The notes beneath the pieces were generated by a model. That model saw nothing but the letters and a program-made list of their open reading frames with translations, made no database searches and had not been told where the DNA came from. Below, one piece after another: positions 1 to 7,313 of a DNA stretch of 14,577 nt. The stretch's first letter is position 1; each line of letters begins with the position of its first letter. The stretch comes from Nitriliruptorales bacterium (GTDB lineage: Bacteria > Actinomycetota > Nitriliruptoria > Euzebyales > Egibacteraceae): positions 1 through 14,577 of the forward strand of contig SLNF01000199.1 in the NCBI GenBank assembly GCA_007133145.1, given 5' to 3'. The translations under genes were made by a program, and so were the position numbers.

Positions 1-2
1 CG

Positions 3-809
3 ATCATCGTCAACGGCAGCCTGCCGTTCCTCGAGTCGGTGTTCGGCGTCCTCACGGCCACGAGCCTGCTCGACCTGCAGGACCGCAACCACCCGCTGCT
101 GCGCGAGCTCGAGCAGAAGGCGCTCGGCAGCTACAACCACTCGATCCAGGTCGCGACGATGGTCGAACGCGCCTGCCGGGCGATCGGGGCGGACTCGCTG
201 CTCGGCAGCGTCGCCGCCCTCTACCACGACATCGGGAAGGTCCGCCGTCCCTACTTCTTCGTCGAGAACCAGTTCGGCGTCGGCAACCCCCACGACGACC
301 TCCCTCCGGAGACCTCCGCGGAGATCATCCAGCGCCACGTCACCGACGGCATCGAGATGGCGCGGAGCTCACGGCTTCCCGCCGAGATCGTCGACGGCAT
401 CGCCACCCACCACGGCACGACCCTCGTGACGTACTTCTACCGCCAGGCGGTCAACTCCGCCGCCGACGGCGAGGAGGTCGACGAGACGACGTACCGCTAC
501 AAGGGACGGAAGCCGTCGACGAAGGAGCTCGCGGTGCTCATGCTCGCCGACTGCTGCGAGGGGGCAGCACGCGCGGCCGCGCAGCACGACCGCAACCTCA
601 TCCGCGAGGACCTCGAGCGCATCGTCCGGGGGCTCATCGCCGACCGCATCGACGACGGCCAGCTCGATGAGGCCAACCTCACCTTCCGCGAGCTCACGAT
701 CGTCGAGGAGTCCTTCATCGAGGCGCTCGTCGGCGTCTACCACCCGCGGATCACCTACCCGTCACTCGACGAGGCCAAGGTCGACGACGAGGCCGGCGCG
801 ACCCCGTGA
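3..809 (+). CDS. pgpH: 7TM-HD family cyclic-di-AMP phosphodiesterase, C-terminal part (PgpH-type)
   Basis: The reading frame is open from the first bases of the window, so this is the 3' part of a longer gene; the GTG at 39 is internal. The visible 268 residues form the cytosolic HD domain of PgpH/YqfF proteins, which hydrolyse c-di-AMP to pApA at the membrane. Metal-ligand candidates (numbered from position 3) are H46 in YNHS, H75-D76 in HDIGK, H112, H136-H137 in HHGT, and D183. Typical family stretches are present: SLPFLESVFGVLT at the start, FFVENQ, NPHDDLPPETSAEII, DGQLDEANLT and the YHPRITYP end. The missing N-terminal half should hold the extracytoplasmic 7TM-HDED region and seven membrane helices. 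The stop lies 16 bp from the end of a convergent gene, with no clear terminator between them. Family assignment is strong; substrate is inferred from the family. Confidence 0.93.
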   Translation: MIVNGSLPFLESVFGVLTATSLLDLQDRNHPLLRELEQKALGSYNHSIQVATMVERACRAIGADSLLGSVAALYHDIGKVRRPYFFVENQFGVGNPHDDLPPETSAEIIQRHVTDGIEMARSSRLPAEIVDGIATHHGTTLVTYFYRQAVNSAADGEEVDETTYRYKGRKPSTKELAVLMLADCCEGAARAAAQHDRNLIREDLERIVRGLIADRIDDGQLDEANLTFRELTIVEESFIEALVGVYHPRITYPSLDEAKVDDEAGATP

Positions 810-825
810 GCGCACACGCGACGGA

Positions 826-1284
826 CTAGCTCGGACGCCCGGAGGCGTCGACCTCCTCGTCGACTCCGCCCCCGCCCGGCCAGCGCCACGTCGCGGCCCC
901 CATGACGAGCCCCGCGAGCGCGAGGCTGCCCGCGCGCGCCGGGAGGTAGCCGGTGACCGCGCCGGGCGCGGTGAAGCCCGTGGCGATCACGGTGTAGGCC
1001 GTGGCGACGAGGACCCCACCGAGGGCGCCGACGGCCACGGGCCGGGCGACGCGGCGCAGGATCGGCCGTGCGGCGACCGCGGCCAGGGCCACCGCGAGCA
1101 GCCAGACCGCGGCGTCGTAGAGCCCACCGGCGGTGCCGGGGCCGGGCGAGAACGTCACGGCGACGGCGCTCAGCATCGCCCCGGCGACGAGGTGGGCGAA
1201 GAGCATCGCCGCGCCGACGACGACGGCAGGGGCGAGCAAGCCGGTGGCCACCGGCGGTTCGGACTGCAGGAGGTGCTTGGCCAC
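826..1284 (-). CDS. Small four-helix membrane protein of unknown function
   Basis: I do not recognise this 152-residue protein. It has about four hydrophobic stretches, near residues 15-43, 56-76, 83-105 and 117-133, joined by short loops; an RRVAR cluster lies between helices 2 and 3, and the C-terminal tail is acidic (VDEEVD). The composition is Ala, Val and Leu rich without charged residues inside the helices, so it looks like an integral membrane protein without an obvious catalytic motif. The GTG start lies 6 bp after the stop of the NuoF-like gene on the same strand, with only a poor Shine-Dalgarno sequence, so it is probably translated with that gene. This makes a membrane partner or anchor for the NuoF-like flavoprotein possible, but that is inference from position only. 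Confidence 0.7.
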   Translation of the reverse strand: MAKHLLQSEPPVATGLLAPAVVVGAAMLFAHLVAGAMLSAVAVTFSPGPGTAGGLYDAAVWLLAVALAAVAARPILRRVARPVAVGALGGVLVATAYTVIATGFTAPGAVTGYLPARAGSLALAGLVMGAATWRWPGGGGVDEEVDASGRPS

Positions 1285-1290
1285 CGACGA

Positions 1291-2670
1291 TCAGTACGCC
1301 GGCCAGGGCTCGGCCACGGCGACGTCCTCGGGCGCGACGTAGGACCAGTCGGGCCGCTTGCGGTGGTACTCGGGGTCGAAGACCACCTCGCCGGCGTCCT
1401 CGTCGACGTCGATGATCTTCGGGCAGAGGACCTTGACCTCCTCCGGCGTGGGGCTCCCGAGGCGGGCCTCGAAGGCCTCCGGGAAGGTGTCGAGGGTCGA
1501 GCGCACGACGAGGGCGCCCCCGACCGGCAGGTAGCAGCGGTTCTGGTCGGTGACGATCTCGGTGCGCTTGCGCAAGTCCTCGAGGTCGCTGCGCTCGGCT
1601 TCCCCGCGCACGAAGCGGTCGAGCACCTCGGCCATGAAGAGGTTGCCGAGCTTGCAGGCGTTGCACTGCCCGCAGGACTCATTGGCGAGGAAGCGCTCGA
1701 GCTGCGCGGTGACCTGGACCATGCAGCGGGTCCGGTCGTAGACGACGAAGCCCCCGGAGCCGAGTCCCAGGCCGGCCTCCTTCATCGACTCGAAGTCCAT
1801 CGGCAGGTCGAGCAGGTCGGGGGTGATGACGCTGTTCGACACCCCCGACCAGATCGCCTGGACGCCGTCGGCGTCGATGCCACCGATGTCGCAGACGAGG
1901 GTGCGCAGGGAGGTGCCGAGCGGCAGCTCGAAGAACCCGCCGTTGGCCACGTCGCCGGAGACGGTGAAGATCATCGTGCCGGGGCTCTCCTCGGTGCCCT
2001 GCCGGCGGAAGTCCTCCGCCCCGCGGGCGAGGATCCAGGGGATGTGGGAGAGCGTCTCGGCGTTGTTCACGCACGTCGGGTTGGGGTTGGCGGTGTCGGC
2101 CCAGAGCCCGACCTGGAAGGGCGGCACGAGCCGCGGCATGGGCAGCTTGCCCTCGACGACCTCGAGCAGGGCCTTCTCCTCCCCGAAGAGGTAGGAGTCG
2201 GGCCCAGGGACGATGTCGATGTCGGCGGCGCGCGCCCACCCGGCCTCGGCCATGGCGTCGCGCGCCTCGACGAGGCGGGCGAACTCGTGGGTGAAGCGCT
2301 CCTTCGTCGCGACGTAGCCCTGCTCGGCGCCGATCGTCACGAGGGCGATGCACATCCCCTCGAGCAACTGGAAGGGGTTCTTCGCCATGAGCGGACGGTC
2401 CTTGTAGGTCCCCGGCTCGCCCTCGGCGGCGTTGCAGACGACGTAGGCCCGGCCGTCCGTGCGCGCCGCGTCGGCGACGCCCCGCCACTTGATCCCCGTG
2501 GGGAACCCCGCCCCGCCACGCCCACGCAGGCCCGACGCGCGGACCTCGGCGATGACCGCGTCGCTGCCGAGCTCCTGCGCGCGGGCGAGGCCCGCTCCCC
2601 CGCCCATGGCCGCGTAGGCGTCGAGGTCCGCCACGGGCTCGTCGGGTAGCAGCTGGTAGCCGTCCTCCAT
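1291..2670 (-). CDS. NuoF-like NADH-binding FMN/[4Fe-4S] flavoprotein, standalone
   Basis: This 459-residue protein belongs to the complex I 51-kDa family (NuoF/HoxF), which takes hydride from NAD(P)H onto FMN and passes electrons to a [4Fe-4S] cluster. Visible are the glycine-rich FMN/NADH loop GRGGAGFPTG (about 50-59), CNAAEGEPGTYKDR (79-92), the GEEKALLEVVEGK segment (163-175), and cluster ligands C333, C336 and C339 with C379 as the fourth. Several motifs differ from respiratory NuoF: NAAEGEPG instead of NADESEPG, and SCGQCNACKLG instead of SCGKCTPCREG. I place the start at ATG 2670, because GGGAGAGAGG lies 8 nt upstream; an in-frame GTG at 2691 overlaps that ribosome site. No NuoE- or NuoG-like gene is adjacent, so its acceptor is unknown. 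The family is certain; a role in complex I is doubtful. Confidence 0.9.
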   Translation of the reverse strand: MEDGYQLLPDEPVADLDAYAAMGGGAGLARAQELGSDAVIAEVRASGLRGRGGAGFPTGIKWRGVADAARTDGRAYVVCNAAEGEPGTYKDRPLMAKNPFQLLEGMCIALVTIGAEQGYVATKERFTHEFARLVEARDAMAEAGWARAADIDIVPGPDSYLFGEEKALLEVVEGKLPMPRLVPPFQVGLWADTANPNPTCVNNAETLSHIPWILARGAEDFRRQGTEESPGTMIFTVSGDVANGGFFELPLGTSLRTLVCDIGGIDADGVQAIWSGVSNSVITPDLLDLPMDFESMKEAGLGLGSGGFVVYDRTRCMVQVTAQLERFLANESCGQCNACKLGNLFMAEVLDRFVRGEAERSDLEDLRKRTEIVTDQNRCYLPVGGALVVRSTLDTFPEAFEARLGSPTPEEVKVLCPKIIDVDEDAGEVVFDPEYHRKRPDWSYVAPEDVAVAEPWPAY

Positions 2671-2709
2671 CGCGTGCGCCTCTCTCCCCACCGCCGGGGC
2701 CTGCCACCC

Positions 2710-2733
2710 CGACGTTACGGCTTGCCAACGTCG
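2710..2733. promoter_or_regulatory. Operator-like palindrome upstream of the NuoF-like gene
   Basis: CGACGTT and AACGTCG form perfect 7-bp arms around a 10-bp spacer. The site ends 40 bp before the ATG at 2670, where a promoter-proximal operator is expected. On the minus strand the second arm overlaps TAACGT, which fits the actinobacterial -10 form TANNNT, but I find no convincing -35 box. The regulator cannot be named. Confidence 0.45.
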
Positions 2734-2861
2734 TCCTCATCAGCGCGCCACATCGCGTCGCCACGGTACTCCGCGGTCGGTCGTGCTCGCAGGGGGCCCG
2801 CCCGACGGTGACGCCCCCCTTGGCGACCACCGCGCGCCCGGCCACGGCGGGCCTCTCGGCT

Positions 2862-2879
2862 CGGGCCCGCCGCGGCCCG
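2862..2879 (-). terminator. GC hairpin after the alpha-glucosidase gene
   Basis: CGGGCC and GGCCCG can pair across a 6-nt loop, beginning 11 nt after the glucosidase stop codon. No U-tract follows. A second possible stem (AGGGGG at 2791-2796 with CCCCCT at 2815-2820) lies further downstream. Either could end the glgP operon transcript; in DNA this GC-rich, such stems also arise by chance. Confidence 0.35.
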
Positions 2880-2890
2880 GCGCGCAGGCG

Positions 2891-4480
2891 TCACGAGCCC
2901 AGACGCACGACGGCTGCGGCGTCGAAGGGCAGCGTGAGCGCTCCCACCCCGAGGGCGACCTCGCCGTCACTGGCGAAGACGATCCCGACGGCACCGCCGA
3001 CCTCGACGGTGGCTGGCTCCGCGCCGAGGTTCGCCGCGACGAGCAGACGCCCGCGCCGGTAGGCGACGACGTCGTCGGCAACGTCGTCGATCCACACCAA
3101 CGGTGCGTCGACGAGGTCGGGCTCGGTCTTGCGCAGCGCGACGAGGGCGCGGTAGCGCGGCAACCACGAGCCCGGGTCCTCGCGCTGCACGGCGACGGTC
3201 TCGGCCTCGCGGCGCGGGCCCATCGGCAACCAGGGGCGCTCGGCGGTGGTGAAGCCCAGCCCTGGGCCCGGCGCCCAGGGCAGCGGGGTGCGGCAGACGT
3301 CGCGGCTGCGGAGGTGGGCGCCGGCGCGCACCGCGATGGGGTCCTCGGCCTGGGAGGGGTCGACGACGACGTCGGTGAGCCCGAGCTCCTCACCCTGGTA
3401 GAGGAAGGGCACGCCCGGCAGGCCGTGCTGCAGGGTCGCGAGGACGAGCGCACGGCGTGGACTGCCGAGGCGGGTGGCCGCGCGGGAGACGTCGTGGCTC
3501 GAGGTGATCCACGCGACCGAGCCCTCGGCGATGCCGGCGCCGGCGGCGAGCACCTTGCGTACCTCGGCGGCCTCCCACGTGAGGTCGAGTGGGGCGAACC
3601 AGAACGCGAGGTGCAGGCCGTCCTGGTCGACGACGTAGGGGGCGAGCGTGTCGGCGTCGGTGAGGTAGACCTCGCCGAGCAGGAGGCCATCCCGCGGCTC
3701 GGCGACCGCCCGCCAGCGCCGGTAGACCTCGAGCACCCCGGGGCGGTTCGTGTCGTAGACGTGGTCGAACTGGTCGAAGACGCTGAGGAGGTCGCCGGGG
3801 GTGACCTCGCCGGGGTGCGCCGCCGGCGGCAGGTCCGGCAGGTCGGGGTGCTTGACGAGGGCGTGGGCGACGTCGATGCGGAAGCCGTCGACCCCGCGGT
3901 CGAGCCAGTCGGCGATGAGGCCTTCGAAGGCCTCGGCAACCTCGGGGTTCGCCCAGTTGAGGTCGGGCTGCTCAGGCAGGAAGAGGTGGCACCACCACTG
4001 CTCCGTCGCCTCGTCGTAGGTCCACGCAGGGCCGCCGAAGTGGCTCACCCAGTTGTTCGGCGGGCCACCGTCGGGCGCGGAGTCGCGCCAGAGGTACCAG
4101 TCGCGTTTGGGATCGCTCCGCGACGAGCGCGAGGCACGGAACCACGGATGCTCCCAGGAGGTGTGGTTCGGCACGAGGTCGAGCAGCACACGCATGTCGC
4201 GCGCGTGGGCCTCGTCGAGCACGCGCGCGAGCCCCGCGTCGCCTCCGTACTCCTCGGCCACGCGGGTGTAGTCGGCGACGTCGTAGCCGTGGTCGGCGAG
4301 CGGCGAGGGGAAGCACGGGGTGATCCACAGGAGGTCGACGCCGAGCCAGTCGAGGTACTCGAGCCGCTCGGCGAGACCGAGGAGGTCACCGACGCCGTCG
4401 CCGTCGGCGTCGGCGAACGAGCGCAGGTAGACCTCGTAGCCGACGCGGCCCGACCACCAGCGCCGCCCAGCCCCGCTCAC
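2891..4480 (-). CDS. GH13 alpha-glucosidase / oligo-1,6-glucosidase-like
   Basis: This 529-residue enzyme is a retaining glycoside hydrolase of family GH13 (alpha-glucosidase group), cytosolic with no signal peptide. Conserved regions are in order: HGYD (64-67), region I DLVPNHTS (101-108), region II GFRIDV with nucleophile D203, region III LLGEV with acid/base E270, and region IV with H329-D330. The C-terminal beta domain runs from about 445. V204 after the nucleophile resembles isomaltases and oligo-1,6-glucosidases rather than maltases, a hint only. Region IV reads SSHD where SNHD is usual. I choose the GTG at 4480 because it overlaps the glgP stop as GTGA, indicating translational coupling; an in-frame GTG at 4507 would only add an Arg-rich leader inside glgP. 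It likely hydrolyses maltodextrins or branch stubs left by the phosphorylase. Exact substrate is uncertain; trehalose synthase is unlikely at this length. Confidence 0.9.
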   Translation of the reverse strand: MSGAGRRWWSGRVGYEVYLRSFADADGDGVGDLLGLAERLEYLDWLGVDLLWITPCFPSPLADHGYDVADYTRVAEEYGGDAGLARVLDEAHARDMRVLLDLVPNHTSWEHPWFRASRSSRSDPKRDWYLWRDSAPDGGPPNNWVSHFGGPAWTYDEATEQWWCHLFLPEQPDLNWANPEVAEAFEGLIADWLDRGVDGFRIDVAHALVKHPDLPDLPPAAHPGEVTPGDLLSVFDQFDHVYDTNRPGVLEVYRRWRAVAEPRDGLLLGEVYLTDADTLAPYVVDQDGLHLAFWFAPLDLTWEAAEVRKVLAAGAGIAEGSVAWITSSHDVSRAATRLGSPRRALVLATLQHGLPGVPFLYQGEELGLTDVVVDPSQAEDPIAVRAGAHLRSRDVCRTPLPWAPGPGLGFTTAERPWLPMGPRREAETVAVQREDPGSWLPRYRALVALRKTEPDLVDAPLVWIDDVADDVVAYRRGRLLVAANLGAEPATVEVGGAVGIVFASDGEVALGVGALTLPFDAAAVVRLGS

Positions 4481-7053
4481 GCGCCGTCGCCGTTGCCGAC
4501 CGCCCACACCGCCCGGCCCAGCTCGAGGGACGTCGTGAGGTCAGGGTGACTGGGCACGACACGGACTGCGACGCCGTACTCGCCGGCCGAGGCCGCGCAG
4601 AGCTGGCCGCGGTAGACCGCCGGGGCACCCTTCAGCGCGGTCTCGAGCTCGAGTTCGACGGTCGTGCGCTCGGTGAGCGCACCGTCGGCGTCGACGGGTC
4701 CGTGGAGCAGCTCGACGCGCACGTCGTCGGTCGACAGCGCCCCGAGGTCGACGCGCACCCGGGCCTCCCGGCACTCACCGAGCGATCCCACCGCGTCGTC
4801 GACGTCGACCTCGGCGATGGCCACCGAGGGCCAGCGCGCCTCGAGCTCGGCGCGCCAGCGGGCGAGCTCGCGGGCCGGCCGGCGGCCGTCGACCTGCAGC
4901 CGCTCGGAGCGCTCGGCGATCGGCACGTAGAACTGCCGCGTGTAGTCCTGGACCATGCGCGTGGCGAGCACCGGCCCACCGAGGGTCGACAGCGAGCGGC
5001 GGACCATCCGCAGCCAGCGCCGCGGGAAGGGCCCCTCGCTGCGGTCGTAGAACGACGGCACGACGACCTGCTCGAGGAGCTCGTAGAGCGCCTGGCAGTC
5101 CGCGGCGTCCTGCTGGGCGGTGTCGGCGAGTTCCTCGCCCGCACCGATCGTGAAGCCGTTCTCACCGTCGAAGAGCTCGTCCCACCACCCGTCGAGCGTC
5201 GAGCAGTGCAGGGCGCCGTTGAGCACGGCCTTCTCCCCGCTCGTGCCGCAGGCCTCGTGCGGTCGACGGGGGTTGTTGAGCCAGACGTCGACGCCCGCGT
5301 AGAGCGTGCGGGCAAGGTCCATGTCGTAGTCCTCGAGGAACACGAGGCGCGTGCGGATCTCAGGGTCGGCGGAGAAGTGCACGAGTTGGCGGATGAGGTC
5401 CTTGCCGCGCTCGTCCCGCGGGTGGGCCTTGCCGCTGAAGACGAACTGCACCGGGCGGTCGGTCGACAGCAGCAGCGCCCGCAGGCGCTCGGGCTGCTGG
5501 AGCAGGAGCGTGCCGCGCTTGTACTCCGCGAACCGTCGGGCGAACCCGATCGTGAGCGCGGTGGGGTCGAAGACCTCATTGGTCCAGCCGAGGCCGCTCG
5601 TGGGCTCGCCGCGTCGCTCGCGCTGCGCGCGCACCCACGTGCGCAGCTCGGTGACGAGGCGCTCACGCGCGCGCTCGCGCAGCCGCCAGAGCTCGTCGTC
5701 GCCGATCGCGTCGATCTTGCGCCATGCCTCTGGGTCGACGGCCCAGTCCGCCGGCAGGTGGCGGTTGAACGTCGCCGCGGCTTCCGGGCCGACCCACGTC
5801 GAGGCGTGGACGCCGTTGGTCACCGCGTCGATCGGCACCTCGGCGACGGCGAGGTCGGGCCAGAGCCCGGCGAACATCGCCCGGGCGACCTTGCCGTGGA
5901 GCTGGGACACGCCGTTGGCGCGCGCCGAGAGTCGCAGGCCCATGACCGCCATGTTGAAGTCGTGCTCGTCGGGGCCGGGGCGGGGCTGGCCGAGGGCCAT
6001 GAAGGTGTCCATGTCGATGCCGCAGTCGCCGGTGAAGCGCGTGAAGTAGCGCTCGATGAGGTGGCGCGGGAAGACGTCGATCCCGGCGGGCACGGGGGTA
6101 TGGGTGGTGAAGAGCACCGAGGCGCGGGAGGCCTCGATCGCCTCCTGCCACGACAGTCCCTCGGAGGTGATGAGCCGGCGGACCCGCTCGAGCCCGAGGA
6201 AGCCGGCGTGGCCCTCGTTGGAGTGGTAGACGGTCGGCGCGGCGGGGATCTCGCCGGCCTCGAGGGCGACGTCGAGGGCGCGCATCCCGCCGATGCCGAG
6301 GACGATCTCCTGGCGCAGGCGATGCTCGTTGTCCCCGCCGTAGAGCTTGTCGGTGACCTGACGGTCCTCCGGGGAGTTCTCCGGCAGGTCCGTGTCGAGC
6401 AGGATGAGCGGGATGCGGCCGACGTCGGCGCGCCAGACCTGGCAGGCGACGTAGTGGTCGGCGAGGCGCACCATGACCTTGCGCGGCTGGCCGTCGATCT
6501 CGAGGCGCCTGAGCGGGAGGCCGTGGGGGTTGAGGTCGGGGTAGGCCTCGCGCTGCCAGCCCTCGCTGTCGAGCAGCTGGCGGAAGTAGCCGTGGCGGTA
6601 GAGCAGCCCGACGCCGACGAGTTCGAGGCCGAGGTCGCTTGCGGCCTTGAGGTGGTCACCAGCGAGGACCCCGAGACCGCCGGAGTAGGTCTGCATGACG
6701 TGGGTGATGCCGAACTCCGGCGAGAAGTAGGCCACCCGCGGCGGGGCGACCTCCTCACGCTGGGCCCAGCGGTCCTCGGTGAGGTAGGTGCGGAGATCCT
6801 CGAGACGGCGGGCGAGCTCGGCGCGGAAGGCGTCGTCGTCGGCGAGGACCGCGAGGCGGTCGGGCGACAGCCGCCCGAGCAACTCGACGGGGTTCTCGCC
6901 GCTGGCCTCCCAGGCCTCGGGGTCGGCCCACCGGAACAGCTCGCGCGTGGGATGGTCCCACGCCCAACGGAGGTTGCCGGCGAGCTCGTCGAGCCCGGCG
7001 AGCTCGTCGGGCAGGGACGGCTGGATGCGGAAGGTGCGCAGGGCCTTGATCAC
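4477..7053 (-). CDS. glgP: Alpha-glucan (glycogen) phosphorylase, DUF3417/GT35 type
   Basis: The 858-residue protein matches the actinobacterial long-form phosphorylases, which release glucose-1-phosphate from the non-reducing ends of alpha-1,4-glucan using pyridoxal phosphate. The N-terminal DUF3417 domain covers about residues 10-95 (LPDELAGLDELAGNLRWAWD). The GT35 core follows: YFSPEFGI (109-116), SGGLGVLAGDHLKAASDLG (124-142), HSNEGHAGF (277-285), TTHTPVPAG (316-324), TNGVHASTW (412-420), and EACGTSGEKAVLNGAL, whose K608 should bind PLP. A beta-rich C-terminal region (about 745-850) ends the protein. The start is GTG 7053, since AGGAG stands 6 nt upstream and the product then begins like other family members (IKALRTF); longer in-frame versions add about 74 low-complexity Arg/Pro-rich residues. 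It heads an operon with the GH13 glucosidase. Confidence 0.95.
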   Translation of the reverse strand: MIKALRTFRIQPSLPDELAGLDELAGNLRWAWDHPTRELFRWADPEAWEASGENPVELLGRLSPDRLAVLADDDAFRAELARRLEDLRTYLTEDRWAQREEVAPPRVAYFSPEFGITHVMQTYSGGLGVLAGDHLKAASDLGLELVGVGLLYRHGYFRQLLDSEGWQREAYPDLNPHGLPLRRLEIDGQPRKVMVRLADHYVACQVWRADVGRIPLILLDTDLPENSPEDRQVTDKLYGGDNEHRLRQEIVLGIGGMRALDVALEAGEIPAAPTVYHSNEGHAGFLGLERVRRLITSEGLSWQEAIEASRASVLFTTHTPVPAGIDVFPRHLIERYFTRFTGDCGIDMDTFMALGQPRPGPDEHDFNMAVMGLRLSARANGVSQLHGKVARAMFAGLWPDLAVAEVPIDAVTNGVHASTWVGPEAAATFNRHLPADWAVDPEAWRKIDAIGDDELWRLRERARERLVTELRTWVRAQRERRGEPTSGLGWTNEVFDPTALTIGFARRFAEYKRGTLLLQQPERLRALLLSTDRPVQFVFSGKAHPRDERGKDLIRQLVHFSADPEIRTRLVFLEDYDMDLARTLYAGVDVWLNNPRRPHEACGTSGEKAVLNGALHCSTLDGWWDELFDGENGFTIGAGEELADTAQQDAADCQALYELLEQVVVPSFYDRSEGPFPRRWLRMVRRSLSTLGGPVLATRMVQDYTRQFYVPIAERSERLQVDGRRPARELARWRAELEARWPSVAIAEVDVDDAVGSLGECREARVRVDLGALSTDDVRVELLHGPVDADGALTERTTVELELETALKGAPAVYRGQLCAASAGEYGVAVRVVPSHPDLTTSLELGRAVWAVGNGDGA

Positions 7054-7313
7054 GCGGAACTCCTGAGAGGGAGGCTGGGTCGGGCGTCGAGGCCGCCACG
7101 GCTTGCGGTGGTCCGCTTCGCCGCCGAGTCGTCCCCGACGCATTGCCGGCGAAGGGTAGCCCCCGAGGCCGGCGGCGTCGAAGCCGGGGGACCCTGTCCA
7201 TCCGAGGTGAGCGGGACGGGTTCGCGCTCGAGGCCAGGATGTGCAGAATCGACGCCTGCTCGTCCCCCGTCCCATCCACGCGGGCCACCCCGCCTGCCAC
7301 GCCAGGTCACCAC
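7054..7313. promoter_or_regulatory. Divergent intergenic region between glgP and the SLC13 transporter gene
   Basis: This 260-bp region must carry promoters for both the leftward glgP operon and the rightward transporter operon. For glgP a possible -10, TACCCT, lies on the minus strand at 7153-7158, with only a poor -35 (TTCGAC at 7177-7182). For the transporter, CAGAAT at 7244-7249 is a possible -10, with TTCGCG 17 bp upstream. Short imperfect inverted repeats exist (CCGGC/GCCGG at 7169-7187; GAGCG/CGCTC at 7209-7229). None is convincing alone. The glgP ribosome site AGGAG is at 7060-7064. Confidence 0.3.

Noticed and set aside
667..2649. A 660-codon plus-strand frame over the pgpH end and the NuoF-like gene
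   Set aside because: The product is low-complexity Arg/Gly/Asp-rich and antisense to conserved coding sequence; no ribosome site.
2671..2691. GTG 2691 as start of the NuoF-like protein
   Set aside because: It lies in the purine-rich ribosome site that serves ATG 2670.
2783..4549. A 588-codon plus-strand frame opposite the GH13 gene
   Set aside because: Antisense shadow of a gene with intact catalytic motifs; no recognisable domain.
7054..7275. A 74-residue N-terminal extension of GlgP
   Set aside because: Arg/Pro-rich and unlike the family; a strong AGGAG ribosome site marks GTG 7053.
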